Origin: Paracoccus onchidii | GTDB taxonomy: Bacteria > Pseudomonadota > Alphaproteobacteria > Rhodobacterales > Rhodobacteraceae | NCBI RefSeq assembly: GCF_028294535.1 | Contig: NZ_JAQBIE010000013.1 | Coordinates: 1-64,000, forward strand | DNA: 64,000 nucleotides | Reading direction: 5' to 3' | In this document: positions 1 through 9,161 of the stretch, in pieces | How the letters are laid out: the number at the start of each line of letters is the position of its first letter | How positions within the stretch are numbered: the stretch's first letter is position 1 | Program-made: the position numbers and the translations under genes | The notes under the pieces: generated by a model | What the model saw: the letters and a program-made list of their open reading frames with translations, nothing else | What the model was told of the DNA's origin: nothing | Databases searched by the model: none

Positions 1-713
1 TCAATTCCCGAAATGTCTCACAAAGCTTCAAGTCAAACCGTCCGCTCCGTCCCGTTCTTGCGTCCCCGCCGTCTCGGTGAAGCGGTGTTTACGGATAGAC
101 AACAAAAGCCGCAAGAGGAAAATTCACATGAATCCCAAGAAAAGTATCAAGCGCCTGAAAACAAACAAACATTCATGAAAAAGAATCCCCGGCACCAGCA
201 CGCGAAACCGCCAGCCACAGCACAAAGCAAACGCCGCCAAACCCACCCGAAAACACCCCGGAACCCAACAAAACACAGCAAATGCTGGCAAAAACACACC
301 CCAGACCCAAAAGCAGATCAACAGAATCAAAGAGAATCAGAAAACGCCAGACAGCCCTCAAAACAAACCGCAACACGCGCGAACGCTGCGAAAACACATC
401 CCCTCATCAAAAACCCCTGCCACATTGCTGAAATCCGCGACCAGGATAACAGATCTGCAAACGCATCAAGATTGGCCCCATGGATACAGATCTTTCCCGG
501 CCGATCTGTGCGCCAGATCCCGGATACCGGGGATTGCAGCAGCCTGCGCCGCAGCTTTGGTTGAGTGGCTATCGAGATGGCGCCGCCGCGTAAGGCAGCC
601 AAGAAGCGTTTACACAGCCTGTTGCGCGGGCTGTTTGAGTTGCCCCCCTAGCGACCTGACCGCGCCAGCCCGAGACCAGCACAGATCGCCAACATGTATA
701 GGGGTCACAGAAA
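1..713. other. gene-free stretch with strong A+C skew
   Basis: No convincing gene is seen here. From about 120 to 415 the plus strand is very rich in A and C and poor in T, so it stays open in more than one frame. The longest translation (about 13-564) is a low-complexity basic Lys/Gln/Pro/Arg string with no recognisable domain. An in-frame ATG at 175 has only generic purine-rich sequence upstream. The stretch lies downstream of the rplM-rpsI operon, which reads towards it. It could be a non-coding or decayed region. Confidence 0.5.
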
Positions 714-715
714 CG

Positions 716-741
716 AAAAACGCGGCCCCGATGGGACCGCG
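716..741 (-). terminator. rho-independent terminator of rplM-rpsI
   Basis: A GC-rich inverted repeat occupies 721-741, with arms of about nine pairs, one mismatch and a three-base loop. On the minus strand it is followed by five T residues (A at 716-720 on the plus strand). It lies about 25 bases after the rpsI stop codon and reads in the right direction. Confidence 0.75.
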
Positions 742-765
742 TTCCAGATAGAATATCTGTAGCTC

Positions 766-1257
766 TTAACGCTTCGAGAACTGGAAGCTGCGGCGTGCTT
801 TTGCACGGCCGTATTTCTTACGCTCGACCACGCGGCTGTCGCGGGTCAGGAAGCCGGCAGCTTTCAGCGCGGCGCGCAGGCTGGGCTCGTGCAGTTGCAG
901 CGCCTGGCTGATACCGTGCTTCACGGCACCGGCCTGACCCGACAGACCACCGCCCTTGACGGTTGCGGTCACATCATATTGTCCAGCAACGCCGGCCACG
1001 TCGAAGGGCTGACGCAGGATCATCTGCAGCACGGGACGGGCGAAATATTCGCCCATGTCCTTGCCGTTGACGGTGACCTTGCCCGAGCCGGGCTTGACCC
1101 AGACGCGTGCAACCGCGTCTTTACGCTTGCCGGTCGCATAGGAACGGCCCAGCTGATCGCGCTGCGGCTCGCGCGCAACCGGAGCAGCCGCAACCGCGGT
1201 CTCGGTGCCCGAGACGGCCGATTTCAGGTCGTCGAGAGTTTTGATGTCTTCGGCCAT
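766..1257 (-). CDS. rpsI: 30S ribosomal protein S9
   Basis: S9 is a 30S head protein whose basic C-terminal tail reaches the P-site tRNA. The conserved core ([14 protein letters not shown], then [14 protein letters not shown]) is followed by the canonical ending [17 protein letters not shown]. The alphaproteobacterial N-terminal extension of about 35 residues is present, giving 163 aa. The start is placed at the ATG two bases after the rplM stop (protein begins MAEDIKTL). A GTG two codons upstream would overlap that stop codon and is less likely. It is the second gene of the rplM-rpsI pair and is followed by a hairpin terminator. Confidence 0.97.
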   Translation of the reverse strand: MAEDIKTLDDLKSAVSGTETAVAAAPVAREPQRDQLGRSYATGKRKDAVARVWVKPGSGKVTVNGKDMGEYFARPVLQMILRQPFDVAGVAGQYDVTATVKGGGLSGQAGAVKHGISQALQLHEPSLRAALKAAGFLTRDSRVVERKKYGRAKARRSFQFSKR

Positions 1258-1259
1258 GA

Positions 1260-1724
1260 TCACGCGCTCCGGGTGTTTTTGGCGTTCAGGGACTTCACGT
1301 CCAGAACTTCGGGCTGCTGAGCTTCATGCGGGTGCTCGGCACCGGCATAGACGCGCAGATTGGTCATCTGCTGCTTGCCCAGCTTGTTGCGGCTGATCAT
1401 CCGCTCGACGGCTTTGATGACGACACGCTCGGGATGTGCACCATCCAGAACCTGACCAGCGGTCCGGTGCTTGATGCCGCCCGGGTGGCCGGTGTGCCAG
1501 TAGTATTTCTTGTCGGCGCGCTTGTTACCGGTCATCTGCACCTTGTCGGCGTTGATGATGATAACATTGTCGCCCATATCCATGTGCGGCGTGAACGACG
1601 GCTTGTGCTTGCCACGCAGGCGATTTGCGACGATCGAGGCGAGACGGCCCAGAACAACGCCCTCGGCGTCGATCAGGATCCACTTCTTCTCGATTTCCGC
1701 CGGTTTCGCGGTATAGGTTTTCAT
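1260..1724 (-). CDS. rplM: 50S ribosomal protein L13
   Basis: L13 is an early-assembly protein of the large ribosomal subunit. The 154 aa protein has the usual length and the L13 signatures, including [16 protein letters not shown] near the N terminus and [20 protein letters not shown] mid-protein. A GAAGGGA Shine-Dalgarno sequence lies just upstream of the ATG. Its stop is separated by only two bases from the rpsI start, so the two are certainly co-transcribed and probably translationally coupled. About 150 bases upstream (1725-1877) hold no gene and must contain the promoter. Confidence 0.97.
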   Translation of the reverse strand: MKTYTAKPAEIEKKWILIDAEGVVLGRLASIVANRLRGKHKPSFTPHMDMGDNVIIINADKVQMTGNKRADKKYYWHTGHPGGIKHRTAGQVLDGAHPERVVIKAVERMISRNKLGKQQMTNLRVYAGAEHPHEAQQPEVLDVKSLNAKNTRSA

Positions 1725-1877
1725 TTGACGTCCCTTCGGGGTCGATAATCAATTCGAGATGGCGGTATATCGAAAATCGCGGCGCTCGGGTCAAGTGCCA
1801 AGCGATCCAATTAACCAAGCAATAACAATGGCTTGCTAAATAGGTATTAAAATACCCCACTGCGAGCCCCGAAAAAC

Positions 1878-2300
1878 CTAGCTTTTGGGCGGAATCGAGT
1901 AGGTCATCGAACAGCGCGCGACTGGCTCATCCTGACCTTCCGAATAAAGAAGCACATCCGCGACGGCCAGCACGCGCCCCAGCTTCAGAATGCGGCAATG
2001 CGCGGTCAGATCGCCCCCGGCCGCGGGCTTGCGCATGAAATCAATCGTTGCGTTTGTGGTGACCGCCAGCGCGACCGGACCGATACGGGCAAGGATCGCG
2101 CAATAGATCGCAAGATCAGCCAATTCGAACATGGTCGGCCCGCTGACCGTACCGCCAGGACGCAAATGGGCGTGACTGACCTGCAATCGCATGACCAGCA
2201 AGTCCGGCTCGACAGTTTCAACCACATACCGCCCGGCAACCTGTGGAAACTCTGCCGACAGAAAGGCGTTCAACGCCTCGACATTCATGATCTGCCCCAT
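1878..2300 (-). CDS. PaaI-family hotdog thioesterase
   Basis: This 140 aa protein has a hotdog fold of the PaaI/acyl-CoA thioesterase type. It shows the family pattern RPGGTVSGPTMFELADLAIY (the loop and long helix of the hotdog), then NATIDFMRKPAAGGDL on the outer strand. Members hydrolyse acyl- or aryl-CoA thioesters in the cytoplasm; the substrate cannot be read from sequence. It sits 29 bases downstream of putR on the same strand, so it may share the transcript. A GGGGGGAG ribosome-binding site precedes the chosen ATG; an alternative ATG at 2288 (MNVEAL) is possible. Confidence 0.8.
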   Translation of the reverse strand: MGQIMNVEALNAFLSAEFPQVAGRYVVETVEPDLLVMRLQVSHAHLRPGGTVSGPTMFELADLAIYCAILARIGPVALAVTTNATIDFMRKPAAGGDLTAHCRILKLGRVLAVADVLLYSEGQDEPVARCSMTYSIPPKS

Positions 2301-2329
2301 TCTCCCCCCAATTGCCCCGCACAGGCAGC

Positions 2330-2794
2330 CTAGATCGAGGTCCAGCCCTGCTCGACCACCGCTTCCATCGATACATAGCTGGATGTGCCCGCGACATGGG
2401 GCAAGGTTGATATTTTTTCAGCCATGATATTCCTGAAATCAGCCATATCCCGCGACCGAACCTTGACCAGATAATCGAAGCCCCCTGCAATCATATAGCA
2501 TTCTTCGACCTCGGGGATCACGCGGATGGCGGCATTGAACTGTTCCAGCGCCTTCTGACGTGTATCCGTCAACCGCACTTCCATATAGGTCACATGCGTC
2601 AGCCCCAGCTTCAGGGGCGACAGCATGGCCCGATAGCCGGTGATCAGGCCCATCTCTTCCATCTGCCGGATCCGCAGCGCCACCGGGGTCTTGGACAGGC
2701 CGACGCGCTTGGCCAGTTCGGTCACGGGGATTCGCGCATTCACGACCAGTTCGCCCAGAATCTTGCGGTTGGTGGCGTCAAGAACATCGTCCAT
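2330..2794 (-). CDS. putR: Lrp/AsnC-family regulator, probable PutR
   Basis: A 154 aa Lrp/AsnC regulator. The N-terminal winged HTH (about residues 5-60, with LAKRVGLSKTPVALRIRQME) is followed by a RAM/AsnC ligand-binding domain (about 70-145, with EVEECYMIAGGFDYLVKV). It is transcribed divergently from putA. In Rhodobacter capsulatus and Agrobacterium an Lrp-type PutR next to putA activates it in response to proline and represses itself; that role is inferred here from gene order. The putA product lacks its own DNA-binding domain, consistent with a separate regulator. Confidence 0.85.
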   Translation of the reverse strand: MDDVLDATNRKILGELVVNARIPVTELAKRVGLSKTPVALRIRQMEEMGLITGYRAMLSPLKLGLTHVTYMEVRLTDTRQKALEQFNAAIRVIPEVEECYMIAGGFDYLVKVRSRDMADFRNIMAEKISTLPHVAGTSSYVSMEAVVEQGWTSI

Positions 2795-2816
2795 GGCCTG
2801 AATAATCCCTGAATTT

Positions 2817-2831
2817 TGGGCATATTGCCCA
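2817..2831. promoter_or_regulatory. 15-bp palindrome between putR and putA
   Basis: TGGGCATATTGCCCA is a perfect 6-bp inverted repeat around a TAT centre. It lies 22 bases upstream of the putR start and about 75 bases upstream of the putA start. Lrp/AsnC proteins bind short AT-centred palindromes of about this size, so it is a candidate PutR operator. The binding is inference. Confidence 0.5.
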
Positions 2832-2905
2832 GATTAATATCTCTAGTTGGACACATTACCTGCGCAGGATCAGCTATCAAGAGTTATTCCCGCAGGAGGT
2901 GCCCC

Positions 2906-5900
2906 ATGACCCATACCGATCTTTCGGCCTTCACGACCGACGCCAAGTTCCGTGACGAAGCCACGCTTGTGCAAAGCCTGATTTCCAGCGCCGATCTGAC
3001 TGACGACACGCGCAGGCAGATCTCGGCACGCGCCGCCGATCTGGTCCGGCGCATCCGCAGCGAAGCCAAGCCCAGCCTGATGGAACATTTCCTGGCGGAA
3101 TACGGGCTGTCCACGCGCGAAGGCGTCGCCCTGATGTGCCTGGCCGAAGCCATGCTGCGCGTTCCCGACAAGATGACCATCGATGCATTGATCGAAGACA
3201 AGATCGCGCCTTCCGACTGGGGCAAGCATATGGGCGAGGCGTCCTCTTCGCTTGTGAACGCATCGACCTGGGCGCTGATGCTGACCGGCAAGGTCCTGGA
3301 TGACGAACAACCGGGCATCGCAGGCACATTGCGCGGAGCCATCCGCCGACTGGGTGAGCCGGTGATCCGTACCGCCGTGGGCCGCGCCATGAAGGAAATG
3401 GGACGCCAGTTCGTGCTGGGGCAAACCATCGACGCCGCATTGGACCGCGCCCGCAATCTGGAAAAGCAAGGCTATACCTACAGCTATGACATGCTGGGCG
3501 AAGCCGCGATGACGGCCGAAGACGCGGCGCGCTATGCCCGTGAATATACGGGCGCGATCGCCGCGATTGCAAAGGCCTGCGACAAGCCCTCGGTCCGGAA
3601 GAACCCCGGCATCTCGATCAAGCTTTCGGCCCTTCACCCCCGCTACGAGGTCGCGCAGGAAGAACGTGTTCTGGCCGAGCTGGTGCCCATCGTCCTGGAT
3701 CTGGCGCGCAAGGCCAAGGCCGCAGGCATGGGTATGAATATCGATGCCGAGGAACAGGACCGGCTGGTCATCTCACTCAAGGTGATCGAAGCGGTCCTGT
3801 CGGATCCTTCCCTTGCCGGCTGGGATGGTTTCGGGGTCGTCGTGCAGGCCTATGGCAAGCGTGCGGGCGCCGTGATCGACTGGCTGCATGCCACGGCCGA
3901 ACGGCTTGATCGCAAGATCATGGTCCGTCTGGTCAAGGGCGCCTATTGGGATACCGAAATCAAACATGCCCAGATAGAAGGCATGCCCGGCTTTACGCTG
4001 TTCACCAACAAGGCCGCCACCGATGTCAGTTATATCGCGAATGCCAAGAAGCTGATCGGATATGCGGATCGCATCTATCCGCAATTCGCCACCCATAACG
4101 CCCAGACCGTCGCTGCGGTTCTGGAAATGGTTGGCGATATCGATTTTGAGTTCCAGCGGCTTCACGGTATGGGCGAGCGCCTGCATGACATCGTGATCCG
4201 CGAAACCAAGGGGGCTTGTCGCATCTATGCGCCGGTCGGGGCACATCGCGACCTGTTGGCCTATCTGGTGCGGCGCTTGCTGGAAAACGGCGCGAACTCA
4301 TCCTTTGTCCATCAGATCGTCGATGAAAGCGTCAGCCCCGAAGAGGTCGCCTCGGATCCGTTCGATGACGTCAAGACCGCCAGCGCGCCTTCGGGGCTTG
4401 TCACCCCCGGCGCCCTGTTCGGTGAAGGACGCCGCAACTCGACCGGCTTCGACCTGACCGATGCCGAAACGCTGGCACGCATCGATGCGGCCCGCGACAT
4501 CGCCATTCCCGACGCGGCACCGATCACGGTCTCGCCGCCTTCGGCCAAACCGATGCCGGTCCGGAACCCCACCGATGGCGACACCGTGGCGCAGGTTGAC
4601 GAAGCCGATTCCGCCACTGTTGCACAAGCCATTTCCGATGCCCGCCCCTGGGATGCCAGCGCCGCCGAACGTGCCGCCATCTTGCGCCGCGCTGCGGATC
4701 TGTACGAGGAAAACTTCGGCGTCATCTTCGCCACGCTGGCCCGTGAGGCAGGCAAGATCATGACCGACGCCGTCGGCGAGCTGCGCGAAGCCGTGGATTT
4801 CCTGCGCTACTATGCGGCGCAGGCCGAGGCGCAGAACGGATCTGCCCGAGGCGTGTTCACTGCCATCAGCCCCTGGAATTTCCCGCTGGCAATCTTCACG
4901 GGCCAGATCTCGGCCGCTCTGGCTGCGGGGAATGCCGTTCTGGCAAAACCGGCCGAACAGACCCCGCTGATCGCGGCCATCGGCGTGCGCCTGTTGCACG
5001 AAGCCGGCGTGCCGGTATCTGCCCTGCAATTCCTGCCCGGCGATGGTGCCACGGTCGGCGCGGCCCTGACATCGGATGAACGCATCAATGGCGTGGTCTT
5101 TACTGGCTCGACCGATACGGCCCGTGTGATTGCACGTGCCATGGCCAGCCATATGGCCCCAGGCACCCCGCTGATTGCGGAAACCGGTGGCCTGAACGCG
5201 ATGATCGTCGATTCCACCGCCCTGCCCGAACAGGCGGTGCGCGACATCGTTGCCTCGTCCTTCCAATCCGCCGGGCAGCGTTGCTCGGCCCTGCGCTGCC
5301 TGTATGTGCAGGAAGATATCGCGCCAGGCCTGATCAAGATGATTCAAGGCGCGATGGACGAGCTGAGCGTCGGCGATCCCTGGAAGCTGTCGACGGATGT
5401 CGGCCCATTGATCGATTCCGAAGCGCATGAAGGCATTGCGTCCTATCTGGAAACGAACAACAATCGCATCCTGCATCAGGTTCCCGCCCCCGATTGCGGT
5501 CATTTCCTGTCGCCGACCTTGTTGAAGGTGAATGGCATCGACGATCTCGAACGAGAAATCTTCGGCCCCGTCCTGCATGTCGCGACCTTCCGCAACCGCG
5601 ATCTGGAAAAGGTCATCGGCGACATCAATGCCCGTGGCTTCGGCCTGACCTTCGGCCTGCACACGCGCATCGACTCGCGCGTGCAAGAGGTGACCGACGC
5701 AATTCATTGCGGCAACCTCTATGTGAACCGCAACCAGATCGGCGCCGTTGTCGGCAGCCAGCCATTCGGCGGCGAAGGCCTGTCCGGCACCGGCCCCAAA
5801 GCCGGCGGTCCGCTGTATGTCAGCCGCTTCTTCAAACCGGTCGACGGTGCCGCGACCACGGCGACCTGGGACGACAAGGCCGATCCGGCGCGGCTGAACA

Positions 5901-6307
5901 TGCCGGCCCCGAAAGAGGTCGTACTGGACGAACAGATCATGCCCGGTCCCACCGGCGAGCTGAACCGTCTGGTGACGGTCGCACGTCCGCCGATCCTGTG
6001 CCTCGGGCCGGGCGCGGATGCCGCGCGTGCACAGGTCCGGGCGGTCGAAGCCCTGGGCGGTCAGGCCGTTGCGGTTTCGGGGATGATCGCACCCGAGGAT
6101 CTGGCCGGCATTGCCGGGATCTCGGCTGCGATCTGGTGGGGAGATCAGGACATCGCCCGGAAATATGCCGAAACGCTGGCGGCACAAACCGGTCCGATCA
6201 TTCCGTTGATTACCGCGATGCCCGATCGGGCACATGCAGCCCATGAACGCCATCTATGTGTCGACACGACTGCAGCAGGCGGCAACGCCGCATTGCTGGC
6301 AGGCTGA
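2906..6307 (+). CDS. putA: bifunctional proline dehydrogenase / P5C dehydrogenase
   Basis: PutA oxidises proline to glutamate: an FAD proline dehydrogenase passes P5C to an NAD-dependent aldehyde dehydrogenase. The 1133 aa protein has the PRODH barrel at about residues 60-480 (RLVKGAYWDTEIKHAQ; FATHNAQT) and the ALDH domain at about 540-1000, with catalytic Cys793 in SAGQRCSALR and the EIFGPVLHV motif. There is no N-terminal ribbon-helix-helix domain, so it is a catalytic-only form rather than the E. coli trifunctional type. About 100 residues follow the ALDH domain. The start is the ATG six bases after AGGAGGT; an upstream in-frame start would run through the promoter. It is divergent from putR and is membrane-associated in characterised homologues. 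Confidence 0.96.
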   Translation: MTHTDLSAFTTDAKFRDEATLVQSLISSADLTDDTRRQISARAADLVRRIRSEAKPSLMEHFLAEYGLSTREGVALMCLAEAMLRVPDKMTIDALIEDKIAPSDWGKHMGEASSSLVNASTWALMLTGKVLDDEQPGIAGTLRGAIRRLGEPVIRTAVGRAMKEMGRQFVLGQTIDAALDRARNLEKQGYTYSYDMLGEAAMTAEDAARYAREYTGAIAAIAKACDKPSVRKNPGISIKLSALHPRYEVAQEERVLAELVPIVLDLARKAKAAGMGMNIDAEEQDRLVISLKVIEAVLSDPSLAGWDGFGVVVQAYGKRAGAVIDWLHATAERLDRKIMVRLVKGAYWDTEIKHAQIEGMPGFTLFTNKAATDVSYIANAKKLIGYADRIYPQFATHNAQTVAAVLEMVGDIDFEFQRLHGMGERLHDIVIRETKGACRIYAPVGAHRDLLAYLVRRLLENGANSSFVHQIVDESVSPEEVASDPFDDVKTASAPSGLVTPGALFGEGRRNSTGFDLTDAETLARIDAARDIAIPDAAPITVSPPSAKPMPVRNPTDGDTVAQVDEADSATVAQAISDARPWDASAAERAAILRRAADLYEENFGVIFATLAREAGKIMTDAVGELREAVDFLRYYAAQAEAQNGSARGVFTAISPWNFPLAIFTGQISAALAAGNAVLAKPAEQTPLIAAIGVRLLHEAGVPVSALQFLPGDGATVGAALTSDERINGVVFTGSTDTARVIARAMASHMAPGTPLIAETGGLNAMIVDSTALPEQAVRDIVASSFQSAGQRCSALRCLYVQEDIAPGLIKMIQGAMDELSVGDPWKLSTDVGPLIDSEAHEGIASYLETNNNRILHQVPAPDCGHFLSPTLLKVNGIDDLEREIFGPVLHVATFRNRDLEKVIGDINARGFGLTFGLHTRIDSRVQEVTDAIHCGNLYVNRNQIGAVVGSQPFGGEGLSGTGPKAGGPLYVSRFFKPVDGAATTATWDDKADPARLNMPAPKEVVLDEQIMPGPTGELNRLVTVARPPILCLGPGADAARAQVRAVEALGGQAVAVSGMIAPEDLAGIAGISAAIWWGDQDIARKYAETLAAQTGPIIPLITAMPDRAHAAHERHLCVDTTAAGGNAALLAG

Positions 6308-6319
6308 CCCGATAACAGT

Positions 6320-6348
6320 GCCTTTCCCCGAATATGTCGGGGAAAGGC
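6320..6348. terminator. hairpin between convergent putA and sugar kinase gene
   Basis: A perfect 12-bp inverted repeat (left arm 6320-6331, loop 6332-6336, right arm 6337-6348) fills the 50-base gap between two convergent genes. There is no T-run on either side, so it is a terminator-like or mRNA-end-protecting hairpin rather than a textbook intrinsic terminator. Confidence 0.6.
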
Positions 6349-6357
6349 GAAAACATG

Positions 6358-7311
6358 TCAAAGCCGCGTGATCACACGCTGCGCATAGTAACGTTCGACA
6401 TCGTGGTTATGGCACAGTTCGGTCGCGGGGGTCATGACCGCCGCCGATGCCGCCGCTGCACCAAGGGCCAGGGCTTCTGGAACCGGCCAGTCGCGCGCCA
6501 TCGCCAGCACGAACCCCGCCACGAAACTGTCCCCCGCACCCACGGCGCTGACCACAGGAACGCTGGCGGCTTCGGCATGCCAGGCGCTGTCGGCCTCGGC
6601 GATGACGGACCCGTCCGCCCCCCTTGCCACGATCACGGCCCTGGCCGCGCCATCACGTACCAGCCCGGCGGCAAATTCCGCGCTGTCGCGCCTGTCGGGA
6701 AGGGGCCGCCCGGCCAGACCCTCGGCCTCGTGGCTATCCATGCGCAATACGTCGACGGGCGTCGATGAACCCGCCAGCGCCTGCAACGCCTCGCCCGAGG
6801 TGTCGACCAACAATCTGGCGCGCCCATCCTTCAGCCGCACTGTCAGCATCTGTTCGAACCCCGGCGCAACACCCGGAGGATTGGACCCCGAAACCACAAC
6901 CCAGCCCCCGGCCATCGCGGATTCGGCGATGGCCGACATCATGCCCGAAACATGGGTCATGTGCCATTCCGGCCCTGGCAGGACAAAGCGATATTGCCCG
7001 CCCGTCGAGCGATCCTTGACGGCCAGGGATTGCCGGGTTTCGCCGGGTGCGGTCAGACGCTTTACGCTCAGGCCATCCGTACGCAACATTTCCGAAATCC
7101 GCGCGCCCGTGGCGCCACCAAGGGCAACCATCGCGGTGGATTGCCCGCCCATGATCTTGATCGCCCGACTGACATTGATCCCACCGCCGCCGGGATCGAC
7201 AACCGGTTTGTCGCAACGCAGTTTCAGATCAGGGCGGACCTCATCCGCACCGGTCGACAGATCCAGCGCCGGATTCAGTGTCACCGTCAGGATCGGGGCA
7301 TGATCGCTCAT
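6358..7311 (-). CDS. PfkB-family sugar-phosphate kinase (1-phosphofructokinase-like)
   Basis: A 317 aa ribokinase/PfkB-fold kinase of the hexose-phosphate branch (FruK, LacC, PfkB). It starts with TVTLNPALD, has the substrate-binding GGGGINVSRAIKIMGG and ends with the ATP/anion-hole motif SAVGAGDSFVAGF carrying the catalytic Asp. It should phosphorylate fructose-1-P, fructose-6-P or tagatose-6-P; sequence alone does not decide which. No fru PTS genes are nearby, so FruK is not assumed. The ATG start overlaps the stop of the upstream metallopeptidase gene (ATGA), showing translational coupling; a GTG nine bases upstream is an alternative. Confidence 0.85.
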   Translation of the reverse strand: MSDHAPILTVTLNPALDLSTGADEVRPDLKLRCDKPVVDPGGGGINVSRAIKIMGGQSTAMVALGGATGARISEMLRTDGLSVKRLTAPGETRQSLAVKDRSTGGQYRFVLPGPEWHMTHVSGMMSAIAESAMAGGWVVVSGSNPPGVAPGFEQMLTVRLKDGRARLLVDTSGEALQALAGSSTPVDVLRMDSHEAEGLAGRPLPDRRDSAEFAAGLVRDGAARAVIVARGADGSVIAEADSAWHAEAASVPVVSAVGAGDSFVAGFVLAMARDWPVPEALALGAAAASAAVMTPATELCHNHDVERYYAQRVITRL

Positions 7312-7715
7312 TCCCACCACCTGTCCACACGCGCGATCTGTTCATCGCTCCAGCCAAAGTGATGGGCCAGCTCATGCGTGACGACATGGCCGACCAGTTC
7401 GCCCAGGGACACGTTTCCCCGCGACGCCCATTCATCCAGAAGCGGGCGCCGGAACAGCCAGACGATATCGGGGCCGTCGGGCTGATCGGACACCGATTTA
7501 TGGGTCAGAGGAATACCATCATACAGCCCGGTCAACTCGAACGGATCATCGATCTGCAATTCATCCAGCATGTCTTCGGGCGCGAATTCGGCGACGCGAA
7601 TCGCCACATCCTGCGCGTGACCTGCGAATTCCGCCGGCAAGGTTGCCAACGCGGCACGCGCCATTGCTTCCAATCCTGCCGCATCGGGGGCTTTCAACCC
7701 GTCCCAATCAGTCAT
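7308..7715 (-). CDS. minimal zincin metallopeptidase-family protein
   Basis: A 135 aa cytosolic protein with a zinc-protease HExxH motif (HELAH, residues 114-118) followed by HFGWSDEQI. It matches the small 'metallopeptidase family' proteins (PF06262, possibly zinc peptidases) common in Alphaproteobacteria. The substrate is unknown. It is translationally coupled to the PfkB-type kinase gene by an ATGA overlap, but no functional link is established. Size and motif position are normal for the family. Confidence 0.8.
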   Translation of the reverse strand: MTDWDGLKAPDAAGLEAMARAALATLPAEFAGHAQDVAIRVAEFAPEDMLDELQIDDPFELTGLYDGIPLTHKSVSDQPDGPDIVWLFRRPLLDEWASRGNVSLGELVGHVVTHELAHHFGWSDEQIARVDRWWE

Positions 7716-7795
7716 TCAGGCCTCCTGCGTTCTCTCCCTGATATGGACAAAAAACGCCTTCTGTGAAAGAGCAGCCTGCAACAGGAGACGTTTCC

Positions 7796-9118
7796 ATGAC
7801 CATCACCCGCTTTGCACCGTCCCCCACCGGGCACATCCATGTCGGAAATCTTCGCACCGCGCTTTTCAATTACCTGATCGCGCGCAAGGCCGGCGGCACA
7901 TTCATCCTGCGACTGGACGACACCGATCAGGAACGTTCCAAGGAAGAATATGTCGATGGCATCAAGCGCGATCTCGAATGGCTCGGGCTTCACTGGGATC
8001 GCGTCGAACGGCAGTCGCAGCGCCTTGACCGCTATGCCAGCGTCGCCCAGGACCTGCGCAAGGCCGGCAACCTTTACGAAGTCTTCGAAACACCGACCGA
8101 GCTGGACCTGAAGCGCAAGAAGCAGCTGAACATGGGCAAGCCGCCGGTCTATGACCGGACCGGCCTTGGCCTGACGGATGCCGACAAGGAAAAACTGCGG
8201 GGCGAGGGCCGTGAAGGTTATTGGCGTTTCCGGCTGGATCACGAACGCATCGAATGGAATGACGGCATTCTCGGGGACATCTCGATCGACGCCGCCTCGG
8301 TCAGCGACCCGGTGCTGATCCGCGCCGACGGGCAGGTTCTGTACACCTTTGCAAGCAGCATCGACGACACCGATATGGGGGTGACCGATATCGTACGCGG
8401 TTCGGATCACGTCACCAATACCGCAACCCAGATCCAGATCATTCGCTCGATCGGGGGCACACCGCCATCATTCGCCCATCACAGCCTGCTGACCGGGGCC
8501 AAGGGTGAAGAACTGTCCAAGCGTATCGGCGCATTGTCGCTGAAGGACCTGCGCGAAGCCGGCGTCGCGCCCGAAGCACTGCTGTCGCTGATGGCGCGCC
8601 TTGGATCGGGCCAACCGGTCAAGTTGGCCAGCCTCGATGAGCTTGCCGAGGAATTCGACCTGTCGCATTTCGGCGCTTCCCCGACCAAGTTCGATGCCGA
8701 GGACCTGTGGCCACTGACGCGCGAACGCAATCAGGCCATGCCATTTGACGCCGTCAAGGATCGGATTGCCGCGCTTGGCGTGCCCGACGATCAGGCTCAG
8801 CGGTTCTGGCGCGTCGCGTCGCAAAACATCACGCGGCTGGACGATCTGGGCGAATGGTGGACCATTTTCAACAAGGGCGCCGAACCCCAGATCGACCCCG
8901 AAGACGCCGAGTTCATCGCCGAGGCCATGCGCCTGCTGCCACCTCCGCCCTATCACGACTCAAGCTGGTCGGAATGGACGGCCGAGGTCAAGGCCGCCAC
9001 GGGCCGCAAGGGCAAGGGGTTGTTCATGCCGCTGCGCAAGGCCGTAACGGGTCAGGCGCATGGGCCGGATATGTCCGATGTCATGCCGTTGCTGCGTGTC
9101 GTGAAAGCCCGCGGCTGA
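7796..9118 (+). CDS. gltX: glutamate-tRNA ligase
   Basis: This class I aminoacyl-tRNA synthetase charges tRNA-Glu (and tRNA-Gln in non-discriminating forms). The 440 aa protein opens with FAPSPTGHIHVGN, whose HVGN (residues 15-18) is the HIGH element. The KMSKS element is present as ELSKR (about 239-243). The usual GltX has KLSKR, so this looks like the variant GltX paralogue many alphaproteobacteria carry beside a canonical one. The start is the ATG behind AGGAG; an upstream GTG would add 11 unrelated residues. A second gltX elsewhere would settle whether this copy prefers tRNA-Gln. Confidence 0.93.
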   Translation: MTITRFAPSPTGHIHVGNLRTALFNYLIARKAGGTFILRLDDTDQERSKEEYVDGIKRDLEWLGLHWDRVERQSQRLDRYASVAQDLRKAGNLYEVFETPTELDLKRKKQLNMGKPPVYDRTGLGLTDADKEKLRGEGREGYWRFRLDHERIEWNDGILGDISIDAASVSDPVLIRADGQVLYTFASSIDDTDMGVTDIVRGSDHVTNTATQIQIIRSIGGTPPSFAHHSLLTGAKGEELSKRIGALSLKDLREAGVAPEALLSLMARLGSGQPVKLASLDELAEEFDLSHFGASPTKFDAEDLWPLTRERNQAMPFDAVKDRIAALGVPDDQAQRFWRVASQNITRLDDLGEWWTIFNKGAEPQIDPEDAEFIAEAMRLLPPPPYHDSSWSEWTAEVKAATGRKGKGLFMPLRKAVTGQAHGPDMSDVMPLLRVVKARG

Positions 9119-9126
9119 TCCCCTTT

Positions 9127-9148
9127 GCAGGCGCGTCCCAGCGCCTGC
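9127..9148. terminator. hairpin between convergent gltX and selD-fusion genes
   Basis: A perfect 8-bp GC-rich inverted repeat (9127-9134 and 9141-9148) around a six-base loop lies eight bases after the gltX stop in a 43-base convergent gap. No T-run follows on either strand, so it is only terminator-like. Confidence 0.45.
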
Positions 9149-9161
9149 CATCTCGGCGATC

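Noticed and set aside
13..564. 183-codon basic open frame at the left edge
   Set aside because: Low-complexity Lys/Pro/Gln translation caused by base skew, with no start context and no domain.
4298..6253. 651-codon open frame on the minus strand
   Set aside because: It lies wholly antisense to the P5C-dehydrogenase half of putA, has no domain and is a GC-driven shadow frame.
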